Translations under genes and position numbers: made by a program
NCBI GenBank assembly: GCA_009789175.1
Contig: CP046867.1
Location: forward strand, 1-64,000
Reading direction: 5' to 3'
DNA length: 64,000 bases
DNA from: Salinibaculum litoreum
GTDB taxonomy: Archaea > Halobacteriota > Halobacteria > Halobacteriales > Haloarculaceae
Shown here: positions 46,553 through 56,155 of the stretch, one piece after another
Numbering within the stretch: position 1 is the first letter of the stretch
Layout of the letters: each line of letters opens with the position of its first letter
Notes under the pieces: model-generated
The model's input: only the letters and a program-made list of their open reading frames with translations
Database searches by the model: none
Told to the model about the DNA's origin: nothing

Positions 46553-46680
46553 TAAAGCGCCCTCCGTTGGATAACTCCGGTGGGTTGCTCCGGCGTGACG
46601 CCGAGAGTTCTCGCTGCTCGGTTCAGCCTGACTCTCCGTTGGTTTTCCATCGGTGATGACCCCGGGAGCAGTTTCGTCAT
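46552..46680 (-). CDS. 42-residue ORF coupled between livH and livM
   Basis: A frame starting MTKLLPGSSPMENQRRVRLN and ending VIQRRAL begins at an ATG overlapping the livH stop (ATGA) and ends at a TAA overlapping the livM ATG (TAATG). The double overlap suggests ribosomes pass through all three. The peptide is basic and matches no family I know; it may be a real small protein or only a translation bridge. Confidence 0.4.
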   Translation of the reverse strand: MTKLLPGSSPMENQRRVRLNRAARTLGVTPEQPTGVIQRRAL

Positions 46681-47780
46681 GCCGTGGTCACCCCCCCGAA
46701 CAGCCCGTTCGGGCGAACGATCAATACGACGATCATGAGAGCGAACGCGGCCGCTTGAGTGAACCCGGAGGGCAACCAAACGAGCGAGACGGTGCTCGCT
46801 ACCCCGATCAGTAGCCCGCCGAAAATAGCCCCGTAAATCGAACCGATCCCGCCGAGTATCACGGCTGCGAAGATCAACAACAGCAGCGTCCAGCCCGTGT
46901 TGAAGGCGAGCGTTCCGGATTCGAGCGTCATGAGGTAGCCGGCAGCGCCGGTTAGTCCACCGCCGATGACCCACGTCGAGCGAACGATTCGGTCTGTCGG
47001 TATCCCGGTAACGGACGCGAGGTCGCGATTGTCCGCCATCGCCCGCATCGCGATCCCGAGTTTCGTGTACTGCAACAGGTAGTGGACGGCGAACATCAAC
47101 AGCAGAGAGCACACGGCGACCGTGATCTCGTGAGCATTGATCTGTAGCCCGATACTCGAGACGCTGAACTTCGGCTCTGCAGTCGAAGTGAGTCCAGTCG
47201 AATTCTGCCCCCAGACGAACGCGATCAGATATCGCAACACAAGCGCCACGCCGAGACTCGTGAAAACCAGCGTGATCCCCTCTTCGTCGCGCAAACGGCT
47301 GTAGATCAGTCGGTCGATCGCCACCGAAAGGAACACGGTAAATACGATCGCGACGAGGAGACCGGCGAGGATCGCGATGGGCGTCGTAGCGACACCGGCA
47401 CCGACACCGACAGTAGTTGCGTCTCCGGCGATACCGATCAAAAAGAGGTCTCCGAGCCCGAACGCACCGAATCCGGCGATCATGTACGACGTCATCCATC
47501 CTGCGAACGCTCCTGTCGTGAGGTAATCCCCGTGTGCGAAATTAGCAAACCCGAGAATACTGTATATCATTGAAAGACCGACCCCGGCTAATCCGACGAT
47601 GAGCCCGAGTACGATCCCGTTTTTGAGAAATATCGCCAGATTGCGTGCGGGCAACGCGCCGCTACTCAGTTGCCGGACCAGATCAAGTAGCAGAATGAGT
47701 ACGCACACCCCGAGGACAACGAGAAGGGGGCGGTCGCCGACACTGTCCCGTAAGCCGGAGTAAAAATCACTCATCTGCAT
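46677..47780 (-). CDS. Branched-chain-type ABC transporter permease, LivH-like
   Basis: The 367-residue protein has LivH features: FLKNGIVLGLIVGLAGVGLSMIYSILGFANFAHGDYLTTGAF, the loop LGIAMRAMADNRDLASVTGIPTDRIVRSTW, and FAAVILGGIGSIYGAIFGGLLIG. It has an unusually long soluble loop near residues 110-135. It starts at 47780 or two codons later. It follows the substrate-binding protein gene with 158 bases between. Confidence 0.9.
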   Translation of the reverse strand: MQMSDFYSGLRDSVGDRPLLVVLGVCVLILLLDLVRQLSSGALPARNLAIFLKNGIVLGLIVGLAGVGLSMIYSILGFANFAHGDYLTTGAFAGWMTSYMIAGFGAFGLGDLFLIGIAGDATTVGVGAGVATTPIAILAGLLVAIVFTVFLSVAIDRLIYSRLRDEEGITLVFTSLGVALVLRYLIAFVWGQNSTGLTSTAEPKFSVSSIGLQINAHEITVAVCSLLLMFAVHYLLQYTKLGIAMRAMADNRDLASVTGIPTDRIVRSTWVIGGGLTGAAGYLMTLESGTLAFNTGWTLLLLIFAAVILGGIGSIYGAIFGGLLIGVASTVSLVWLPSGFTQAAAFALMIVVLIVRPNGLFGGVTTA

Positions 47781-47938
47781 CTACTTGCTCTGTACTGAGG
47801 CACTCATTTAATCTCTATAAAACTTGGGGCCACGGCATGTTGCAAGCAGTGAAATAATCCCGTGGCACCCGGCACTTAGTCCAGTGGTAACGACGTCGGT
47901 ACGGGGAGAGCATCTATACGGTATCCGGCACAGACCAA

Positions 47939-49159
47939 TCAGTCGATACTGATCTGGTCTCCAGTTTCGAGGGCACCGTCGGAAGTGAACCAGTACTCCG
48001 AATACGTCCCCGATTCCACGTCACCGTTGTCGTCGAACGTGATATCGCTGGTCACGCCCTGATAATTGATATCGTCCCCGTTCATGGCCATTTCGACGCC
48101 TTCGGCCAGATTATCAGCTGTGACTTCCGTCCCCTCGGGATTCGCTATCTGTCTCATGTTGTCCTTGATAGCGGCCCCGTCGTTGGAGTCAGCAGCGGCG
48201 TTCGCGAGCATCAACGTCGCCGTCGCATCGTACGCTTGCCAGGTGAACTGCCCCGGTTCGCTCCCGTACTCGTCGTTGAAAGCCTGATTGAAGTGGTCTA
48301 ACGAGGGACCGGTCCCGACAGACGTGACTCCTGTGATGTTGGTGAGATCCGCGTTGACGTTCTCGGGAATCGCCGGATTGTAGATCCCGCTCGTCGCTAA
48401 GATCTCCGTGTCGGAACTGAAATCGGAGTAGAAGTCGCGGAGTATTTTGATCCCGTTTTCAGTGAACGCGACGATAAACAGCGCGTCTGGGTCGCCCGAC
48501 AGCGCTTGAGTTAACTTGGAAGTGTACGAGGACTGGCCGCTCTCGAAGGAGACCTGTTCGAGAACGTTCCCATCGAACGCGTCCGCAAACGCGTTGGCGA
48601 GTGACTGCCCGTACGAGTCGTTAATGGCAAACGTGGATATGGACGACACGTCCATCCCTTCGTTCGCGAGTTGGGCGACGGCCTGGGACATGAGCGCGTC
48701 GCTCGCCGATGTCCGGAACAGGAGATCGTTGTCGTCGACGTCGGTTATCGTGGGCGCTGTAGCGAGCGTACATTCGGCGATCTGATTCGGCTTGCAGACG
48801 TTCTGTAGAACTTGGAGGGTCGTTGCCGTGGACAGCGGGCCGCTGATAGCCGGATAGTCAGCGTCCACGAGCGACTGTGCGGCGCTGACTGCCGCTTGCG
48901 GGTCCGTCTGAGTGTCTTCCGTTTGGATATCGATCTCGGCCTCGATATCGGCGTCGTTAACTTGTTGAGCGGGTAACACTGCTGCGTCGCGAGCGGGCTC
49001 CCCGACGGAACCGAGTGGTCCCGTGAGCGGTTGCATGACTCCGACTTTGATCGTGTTTCCGCTAGCGTTTTCGTCACCGCTCAAACAGCCTGCGACCCCG
49101 AAAGCACTCACAGCCCCAACAGTGGCTATGAACTCGCGGCGCTTCTGATTCGCTACCAT
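47939..49159 (-). CDS. ABC transporter substrate-binding lipoprotein, LivK-like
   Basis: The 406-residue protein has a Tat signal (KRREFIATVGAVSAFG) and a lipobox ending VAGC, then the periplasmic-binding-protein type I fold: IKVGVMQPLTGPLGSVGEPARDAA, AISGPLSTATTLQVLQ, FAINDSYGQSLANAF, TWQAYDATATLMLA. Given the oxidase genes upstream it may bind an N-methylated amino acid rather than leucine. ATTATATAT about 25 bases before the ATG is its promoter. Confidence 0.88.
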   Translation of the reverse strand: MVANQKRREFIATVGAVSAFGVAGCLSGDENASGNTIKVGVMQPLTGPLGSVGEPARDAAVLPAQQVNDADIEAEIDIQTEDTQTDPQAAVSAAQSLVDADYPAISGPLSTATTLQVLQNVCKPNQIAECTLATAPTITDVDDNDLLFRTSASDALMSQAVAQLANEGMDVSSISTFAINDSYGQSLANAFADAFDGNVLEQVSFESGQSSYTSKLTQALSGDPDALFIVAFTENGIKILRDFYSDFSSDTEILATSGIYNPAIPENVNADLTNITGVTSVGTGPSLDHFNQAFNDEYGSEPGQFTWQAYDATATLMLANAAADSNDGAAIKDNMRQIANPEGTEVTADNLAEGVEMAMNGDDINYQGVTSDITFDDNGDVESGTYSEYWFTSDGALETGDQISID

Positions 49160-49177
49160 AACCCATGAGATACTGTG

Positions 49178-49195
49178 AAGGGATATATAATTAAT
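49178..49195 (-). promoter_or_regulatory. TATA-box promoter of the livK-like gene
   Basis: On the minus strand TTAATTATATATCCC lies 20-35 bases before the ATG at 49159, matching archaeal TATA spacing for a leaderless or short-leader mRNA. Confidence 0.5.
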
Positions 49196-49306
49196 GGGCG
49201 ACGAGCCCCGCTTTCGGTTGCAAGAAAAGCGCTGCTCGCCGCTTCCGCCGCCCGAACGACCGAAACGGCCTGAGTTTCCGACGAGAGTTTTCGGTGCCGG
49301 CGTCGG

Positions 49307-51795
49307 TCAGGATCGATTCACTAGCGGTTCGTTTCGTACGGTCGCGTCGAAGCGTTCGTTTTGGTACTCTACCGTAACGCTAGTTCCGGCCGCAGTGTGC
49401 TCCGGTTGCAGGTACGCGTAGGCGATACAGGCGTCGATATCGTACCCGTATCCGGCGCTCGTCACGTGACCGACCCGACGTGTTCCATCAAACACCGGAA
49501 CTCCGTCCATCACGACGGCACCGCGGTCATCGAGCGTTAGACAGGTCAGTTTGACACTCGAATCGGTCTCTCCAGTCGGACGCAGCGCCGCACGACCGAC
49601 GAACTCGGTGTCGAAGTCCACTAAGTCGTCGAGACCGGCCTGGAACGGTGTGAACTCCGCGTGTACGTCAGTTCCGTACGCTCGTTGCCCCGCTTCGAGT
49701 CGGAGGGTGTTCAACGCGCCATCGCCGACTGCGACGATACCGTGGTCTTGGCCGGCCTGCCAGAGAGTATTCCAGAGGTTCCCGCCGTATTCTGTCGGAG
49801 CGTGGAGTTCCCACCCGTCCTCACCCGTATCCGAGTCCCGCACCGCCGTGACGGGGACGCTCTTCACGTGGATGTCGCGCGCTGTCGAGCGAGCGAACGA
49901 ACTGAGGTCGGCGTGCATAACGGATTCGAGCGTCGCTCGGGCGTTCGGTCCGTAGATTCCGATCACACAGCTACCGGATACGTCGTCCGAAACAGTTACC
50001 GAACTGTCGTCCGGTGCACGCTTTCGGAGCCGATTGACCTGGCACATGCCTGCAGCGCCACCGTCGAACGAGACGCGGAACCGGTCCGGTTCTACTCGCG
50101 AAACCGTCCCGTATCCGACTACACCGCCACGTTCGTTCAGCATCGTGGTTTCCGCGACACCTCCGACCTCGAGATCCATATCGTTCGTGAAGACCCACTG
50201 TAGGAACGGAAGCGCGTCTTCTCCAGTGATAGTGACGGTCGTCTCGCTCGTTCGGTCGGCGATACCGACACGGCCTCTGACGGCCTGGTGTTCGGCACCT
50301 TCTATCCGCGACCAGTGTTTCGCCTCCCACCCTGATCGCGAGGGCACTGCGTAGTCATCCAGAAGAGAGTCGTTCGCACCGTACCAGCGGGGCCGTTCCC
50401 AGCCGGCATCCTCGTAGAACTCCGCGCCGAGTTCCTTTTGGTGCCGGTAGACCGGGCTCTGCCGGAGATTACGGTGGGTCTGGAAAGACCCGCGGGGATG
50501 GTGGATATCGTAGACGGTGTCGTACACTTCGTACGCGCGGTCGTGAACGAACGAGGGGCTTTCGGCGTGGGACCCGAAACGCGTGATATGCATATCGTCG
50601 ATATCGAGGTCAGTCTCGCCGTCCTCCAGTAGATCAGCCATCACTCGACCGGCACCGCCGCCGTGAGTCAACCAGATAGCGGCCGCAACCCAGAACCCAT
50701 CGACGTCGGGGGATTCGCCCATGATAGGCATGTGGTCGGGTGTGAACGAGAACATACCGTTGAACCCTTTGACGATCTCCTTCCCTCGAAATCGGGGAAG
50801 AGCCGCGTCGCCTCCCGCCAGGCATCTTCGAAATCCGACTCGGTGAAGGAACGCGACGACGGCTGTTTGAACGGGTCGTGTCGAGAGCCCTGATTCGGAA
50901 CGTAATCGTACACCGGTTCAGTCTCGATCGCGTCGTCGAGGCTGGGGATATCAGACGAACCGACGATTATCGGGTCGTGGTTGTAGTTGCCTATCCCGTA
51001 GCCATCGCCGTGCTGTCGGAAGTACAGGTCGCCGTCCCAGTGGCGAACCCAGGGTTGCTCGACGTCGTGTTCCCAGCCGTCGAGTGCTTCGATGGAGTCG
51101 GTTACTCCATACTGGTGGGCGCAGGGAACGAGCGGGATCGGAACGTCGACCATCTCGCCGATCAACGGTGCCCAGATGTTCCCCGCGACGAGGATATCGT
51201 CTACCCGTACCCGTCCCCGGTCCGTGACCACTGTCTCGACGGCTCCGTCCGTCGTTTCGATATCCGTTACTGTCGTTCGCTCGTGGAACGATACTCCCCG
51301 GTTCTCGGCGTCGGTTTTGAGCCCGTCGAGCAGCGAGACTGTATCGATACGACCGTCGGTCGGGACGTGAAACCCGCCGATGAGGTCCTCCGTCTCGATA
51401 ATCGGCACGTGTTCTTTCACCTGGTCCGGGGTCAGCAGCTCCGCCCCGTCGATATCACTGGTACGTGCTTGGTCCATCCGACGGTTGAGATACTCCCAAC
51501 ACTCGTCAGTCGTCGCGATTTCGATAGCCCCGTTCTCCTCCCATCCTCCGGCGGCATCGTATATCTCGCGGGTCTCCTTGGCGATCGTAGCCAGGGTGCG
51601 GTCGGGGCTCGTCTGGGTCAACCCGGCGGGGGCGTGGACGGTCGAGCCGCCTGTTTTCGGGATCGGCCCCTTGTCGACGACGACGACATCCGAACTCCCT
51701 TTCTTCGCCAGGTGATACGCGGTGCTACAACCGACAACACCCGCGCCGACGATGAGGGTCTCTGCTCGGTCGGGAAGCTCGCTCTGCTCGCTCAT
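49307..51795 (-). pseudogene. Dimethylglycine/sarcosine dehydrogenase-like FAD-GcvT protein, one frameshift
   Basis: The first frame gives the FAD part (ETLIVGAGVVGCSTAYHLAKKG) through WREATRLFPDFEG; the second gives FSFTPDHMPIMGESPDVDGFWVAA and a GcvT folate-binding domain (TSETTVTITGEDALPFLQWVFTNDMD, LRLEAGQRAYGTDV). One extra G near 50788 joins them into 829 residues, the length of dimethylglycine or sarcosine dehydrogenases, which demethylate and pass the methyl to folate. The neighbouring MSOX-type oxidase and importer agree with N-methyl amino acid use. Sequence error is likely. Confidence 0.82.
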
Positions 51796-51911
51796 GAATG
51801 AAAGCTATTTTCCCCGTATGGATAATAAAACTAGCGCGTTCCGTTCGGTCCCCCGACATTTGTAAATTGGCTTCACTCGGAGTTGATAGTCGCTATCGGC
51901 GCAGTGCCTGC

Positions 51912-53048
51912 TCAAAAGCGATCCAGTGAAAAGAGATCGATATCGTGAGAGGTGGTCCCGTCAGCGGCGAGGTCGGCTGCGATCTCACCGACGACGCTCG
52001 CAAACTTGTAGCCGTGTCCGGAGAAACCACCAGCCACGACGACATTGGAGTGGTTCGGGAGTCGGTCGATGACGAAGTTCTCATCCGGGGAATTCGTGTA
52101 AATACAGGTCTTTAGACCCATCGTCGGGCCTGCACCGTCTCGGAGATAGCTGTCCGCGAAGTTGCGAAGGACTCGTTCGTCGCGGTCAGTCGGCTCGCGG
52201 TCCATCTCATCAGGGTCGACGTCCTGTTCGAAATGGTGATGGCGACCGATCTTCACGCCGGGGACACCGTACACCGGGGTCCCGTAGTGGAGGTTCTCCC
52301 CGTCGGACACACCGAACGCAGGGAACGAGTCTATCGAAAACAAGTCGGGCTTTTCGGGTTGGATCCAGGCGAGTGCCTGGCGCTCCGGAGAGAGGCTGAA
52401 GTCGTCAGTCTCGACCAGTTCCCCGGTCCATGCACCAGCGCTAATGACGAGACGGTCGGCGGAGTACGACCCCTTCTCGGTCGTGACGCGAACTCCGTCC
52501 GTGGTTGACTGCCATCCTTCAACTGCCTCTCTCCCGTGGATTTCTGCGCCGTGAGCGTGCGCTCGTTCGACGTGCGCAACGACGCTGTTCTGGGCGTCGA
52601 CGAACCCACCGTCGGGCTGGTACACCGCCTCGAATTCGTCCGGAAGCTCGAACCCCGGAAACCGTTCGGACAGTTCTCCGGCCGATAGCTTATCGTAGGG
52701 GAGGGAGTGTTCCTCACAGGCCTCGGTCGCTCCGGTGACCAGTTCAGACGTCGGTGGACCGGCGGAGACGGAGCCGGTTTTGTACAGCAGGCGTTCGTCG
52801 CATTCCGTCTCTAACTGTTCCCAGAGTTCGTATGCACGGTGCAGAAGGGACACGTAGGACACATCCTCGTGGTACGCCTTCCGGATCACTCGCGTACTCC
52901 CGTGTGATGACCCTTTTGAATGCGGTATATCGTACTGTTCGAGCCCGAGAACGTCGATCCCTCGCCGCGCCAGGTGATACGTGGTTGCGGTTCCCATGCC
53001 ACCCATACCGATAACGATGACTTCGAATTTATCTTGGTGACGGCTCAT
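51912..53048 (-). CDS. N-methyl-amino-acid oxidase, MSOX/SolA family
   Basis: The 378-residue flavoprotein begins with the dinucleotide-binding motif VIVIGMGGMGTATTYHLARRG and has SSHGSTRVIRKAYHED, typical of the monomeric sarcosine oxidase/N-methyltryptophan oxidase family, and the C-terminal GGFSGHGYKFASVVGEIAADL. The flavin-linking cysteine of true MSOX appears as KTCIYTNSPDENFVID. It would release formaldehyde or pass the methyl unit on. It is first in the set IclR, oxidase, DMGDH, LivK, LivH, LivM. Confidence 0.87.
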   Translation of the reverse strand: MSRHQDKFEVIVIGMGGMGTATTYHLARRGIDVLGLEQYDIPHSKGSSHGSTRVIRKAYHEDVSYVSLLHRAYELWEQLETECDERLLYKTGSVSAGPPTSELVTGATEACEEHSLPYDKLSAGELSERFPGFELPDEFEAVYQPDGGFVDAQNSVVAHVERAHAHGAEIHGREAVEGWQSTTDGVRVTTEKGSYSADRLVISAGAWTGELVETDDFSLSPERQALAWIQPEKPDLFSIDSFPAFGVSDGENLHYGTPVYGVPGVKIGRHHHFEQDVDPDEMDREPTDRDERVLRNFADSYLRDGAGPTMGLKTCIYTNSPDENFVIDRLPNHSNVVVAGGFSGHGYKFASVVGEIAADLAADGTTSHDIDLFSLDRF

Positions 53049-53469
53049 CTCTGCATAAGTAAACTTGGAAGTAGCAATAAAAATTGTGGCACCAGGGCTA
53101 CGTTTCGTCTACTGCCGCTACTTCTCCCTGCCATCCGCTCGGTATCGGGCTACCTTGTCCTGAGCCTCATGTTCGTTCTTGTCTTGATCCACACGTTCGT
53201 TCGGAACACCAGAACACCGTAAACGCGAGGCCATAGATTTAGACTCTAATATAGCGGTTTCTTCGGTTCGGACCGGTTTCGTTCACGAGAACAAAACACG
53301 CCTGGAAGTAGTGAGAGAGCCATATGTAACAAACAGTCATCTCAGACCGTGTTTATCGACGTCGCACACTCCGTATCTGTGTCACGCAGTGTATTTCGAT
53401 CAGAGCGGCAGCCTTATTTACACTTCTATGGCTGTAATTCAGAGCAGTCATCTCATTCAGGGGATCGTC
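53049..53469. other. Intergenic region upstream of the oxidase gene
   Basis: This 421-base gap holds the probable promoter of the oxidase gene (TTTTTATTG, near 53078) and no convincing gene. Confidence 0.45.
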
Positions 53470-54252
53470 TCAGATATTCGTTCGTTCGTATTCCTCGATC
53501 TTTTCTTCGAGTTCAGCGGCTTTGTCCCTGAGCGCTGTCGGAATCTTTTCGTGCAACAGATCACCCTGGATTCGGTACGCAGGTCCCCCGACGGACAGAG
53601 CCCCGAAGACGCTTCCGTCCGGGTTATTGACGACAGTGCCGACACCTCGCAGTGAGTCCGCCGCTTCCTGGTCATTGTACGCGTATCCCCGCTTTTGCAC
53701 CTCCTCTAGCGTGGCGTAGAGTTCCTCCGTCTCCGTGATCGTCTGTTCCGTGAATTCGGGGGTCCCGTGCCTCTCGATGACGAGTTCTACGTCCTCGCGC
53801 GGGAGAGCCGCGAGGATGGCTTTCCCTGCCGCTGTGCTGTGCATGTGAAAGTAGCCCCCGGATTTGAACGGATCGTTCGGATTCGTGGAATTGTGAATCG
53901 TCAGTAGCCTTCCGTTCTCCACGACGGTGAAATCCGCGTTCTCGTTGACCATTTCGGCCAGGTCCTCGACGGTCTCCCCTGCTAACTCGAACTTCACGTT
54001 ATCCCCACGAACGTGCTGTCCAAGATGAAATAACCGCAAGCCGAGATGATACCTGTTGTTCTCTTTGGCCAGTAAACCGTGCTTCTGGAGCGTCGACAGG
54101 TGGGCATGGACAGTACTCTTCGCGATTTCCAGTTCCTGAACCAGGTCGGAGATAGTCGCCCCATCCATCTCTTTTACGGCTTGAAGAACGGTAATCGATC
54201 GCTCTGTTGTCTCCAGGACCCTTCCGATTTCCCGTGTTCCCTCGTCGGCCAT
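53470..54252 (-). CDS. IclR-family transcriptional regulator (2)
   Basis: The 260-residue protein has an N-terminal winged helix (TTERSITVLQAVKEMDGATISDLVQELEIAKSTVHAHLSTL) and a C-terminal ligand-binding domain (HSTAAGKAILAALPREDVE, YAYNDQEAADSLRGVG). It resembles the IclR protein at 38374 along its length. I start at MADEGTREIG (54252), not five codons earlier. It lies upstream of the oxidase/transport genes on the same strand and probably controls them. Confidence 0.87.
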   Translation of the reverse strand: MADEGTREIGRVLETTERSITVLQAVKEMDGATISDLVQELEIAKSTVHAHLSTLQKHGLLAKENNRYHLGLRLFHLGQHVRGDNVKFELAGETVEDLAEMVNENADFTVVENGRLLTIHNSTNPNDPFKSGGYFHMHSTAAGKAILAALPREDVELVIERHGTPEFTEQTITETEELYATLEEVQKRGYAYNDQEAADSLRGVGTVVNNPDGSVFGALSVGGPAYRIQGDLLHEKIPTALRDKAAELEEKIEEYERTNI

Positions 54253-55543
54253 GAGACTAACCACCATCCATCACGTTAAGAATGTTCGGGTCTCGTGAAC
54301 GGGTAGTGATCGATCGAGGAGACGAGTAACCGGATCAGTCTATTACTTTCCACGGACATCCCACTGTTCTACGAAGAGAGTTCCAAGGGGTGGAGCGAGA
54401 GGAGAGCAATCTGGCCTCACGCCGGCAGGTTCTATCACAGACTCTCGACTTTTCCCCCACTCTGCACCGTGGTTGACCCTCGTTAGAGACTATGGGACGC
54501 GGAATCTCGTTCCTACATTTCCGCGATCACAACGTATATTTGGTTGAGTGTGTCATACTCATTTGGCGACGGTCAGTGATTCATTCACACCCACAGTGAT
54601 CGTCGTCGTTTGCACCCCAACGACGTTGACAGTTGCACCGCCTCCCCTACGTACAGTACTCCGTGACTGCAGTAGAGACGTAGGGGACTTACGCTATTTA
54701 CTGCAAGCCACAAGTACATACGATTACGTCGACGGGCGATCCCAAACTCCGGAGTTCGCTGAATAAGTGAAGGAGAAACTATCGGTGAACATTTCCGGCC
54801 GAGACGGAGACCAGAGTAGGGGACAGATGGTCGCTGGGACGCGTATCCAGAGTTTATTCGGACATTGCTGTAATCAGAATCACTGGTCTCCCAGTCAGCA
54901 GCACCGGGGACCCTCCGTGTCTTACCTTGGCACGGGACAGGACACGCAGGGTGATGGCAGACGGGATCGCCAATGCCGTTGTGGTGCACTTGAACGACGG
55001 CCTCCTTACTGGCAGTCGGTTTACTGTCCGCCGTTCACTGCGGTATGGTACCGCAACCCATATGAAAGTTACGTTAGAGGCAGACGTGGGATCGTGACTC
55101 CTGTATTTCTGAAGGGAGACGGAGATCGACGAGATGCCGTTGCAGTATTCTGGTCTGCTCACCGACAATTAGCTAGTCCGTTACAGCAAGTTATCCGTAC
55201 TGCTAAGCGGTATCAGAAAGAACTGATGCGTCCACATAACCGAGAGACCTTAGACAAAGTCTACTAACTCCGAGGAATTGAGGTCATACCACCGACGTAG
55301 TCAAAAACCGCTGTAGTCAAAAACGGGAGTAAAGAACGCTTCGGAGACTTTACCCCGGTGGTCGCATTCGCGTGGTAGGGTCGGTACTTACTCGGAGTGA
55401 TGTAATAGAAGAAGTGATCCCCGGGTAGTGGTTACAGCCCGGAGCTACTCTTGGAGAACTCGTCTCGATGAAGACGGACATGACGGAGTTGCACCGGTCT
55501 GCCGAGAATGAGTAATTATCGTTCGAGACTAACCTCACCCCCT
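54253..55543. other. Long region without a recognisable gene
   Basis: About 1.3 kb has no gene I can support. A plus-strand frame at 54767-55267 and overlapping minus-strand frames have no family character. Near 55297-55324 GTAGTCAAAAAC occurs twice with a 16-base period. The region leads into the origin boxes. Confidence 0.45.
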
Positions 55544-55566
55544 CCCCCCGTGATCGATGTGTAAAA
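55544..55566 (-). promoter_or_regulatory. Origin recognition box 1
   Basis: CCCCCCGTGATCGATGTGTA reads on the minus strand as TACACATCGATCACGGGGGG, one base different from the other boxes, with the G-string end pointing left. Confidence 0.65.
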
Positions 55567-55689
55567 CCATGAGGAGAGAGTGGGGGTCAGAGTGCGAAGA
55601 CAGTATACAGACTTAGAAGCCCGGTATACGCGGCGGACAAGCTATCAAACCATAGAATAGCGTCCATAACTTTACTTGCTTCTAGTATG

Positions 55690-55735
55690 CCCTAGCTTTA
55701 TGTAGCAGGCGTAATAATTAAATCCGTAGTAGACC
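55690..55735. other. AT-rich candidate unwinding element
   Basis: The stretch containing TAATAATTAAAT lies between two outward-facing recognition boxes and is the most AT-rich segment of the origin region. Confidence 0.4.
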
Positions 55736-55897
55736 TAGTTGCGAGGGTTGAAGGAGGGTAACTCCATCTACCCGAGTGCTTGTCTACCCTTTCATAGAAA
55801 TCATCTACCGTGCGTTCTCTCCGATTTCACATGTTTCGTGGCCTCTATCTCCAACCGAACCTCTCACACCGCTTTCGGGTACCCTCCTCACCTTGGC

Positions 55898-55920
55898 GTT
55901 TACACTTCGATCACGGGGGG
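55898..55920 (+). promoter_or_regulatory. Origin recognition box 2
   Basis: TTTACACTTCGATCACGGGG followed by two more G is a full-consensus box on the plus strand, pointing toward the Orc1/Cdc6 gene. Confidence 0.7.
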
Positions 55921-56155
55921 AGGGTGTCCCACAAACGTCAGGACCCAGTCTTCGCTCACGTTTCTAGGCAGTCCGACCAAATACGTCCCGTTTCTCGGTT
56001 TTTCTTGTGTCAGTTGCGCTTCGCAGGCTTCGAGAGACGCTCGTATCGGGTAGAGTTTGGACTACACCTGATTAGAGACTGAGTTTGCACATCGACTACG
56101 GGGGGTCCCCAGATGTTCACTCCGAAACCGTCGGTCCACGAACCCGACCGTTTCC

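Noticed and set aside
54767-55267. Plus-strand open frame of 166 codons
   Set aside because: No family character, no promoter box and odd composition; overlapping frames on both strands are equally open.
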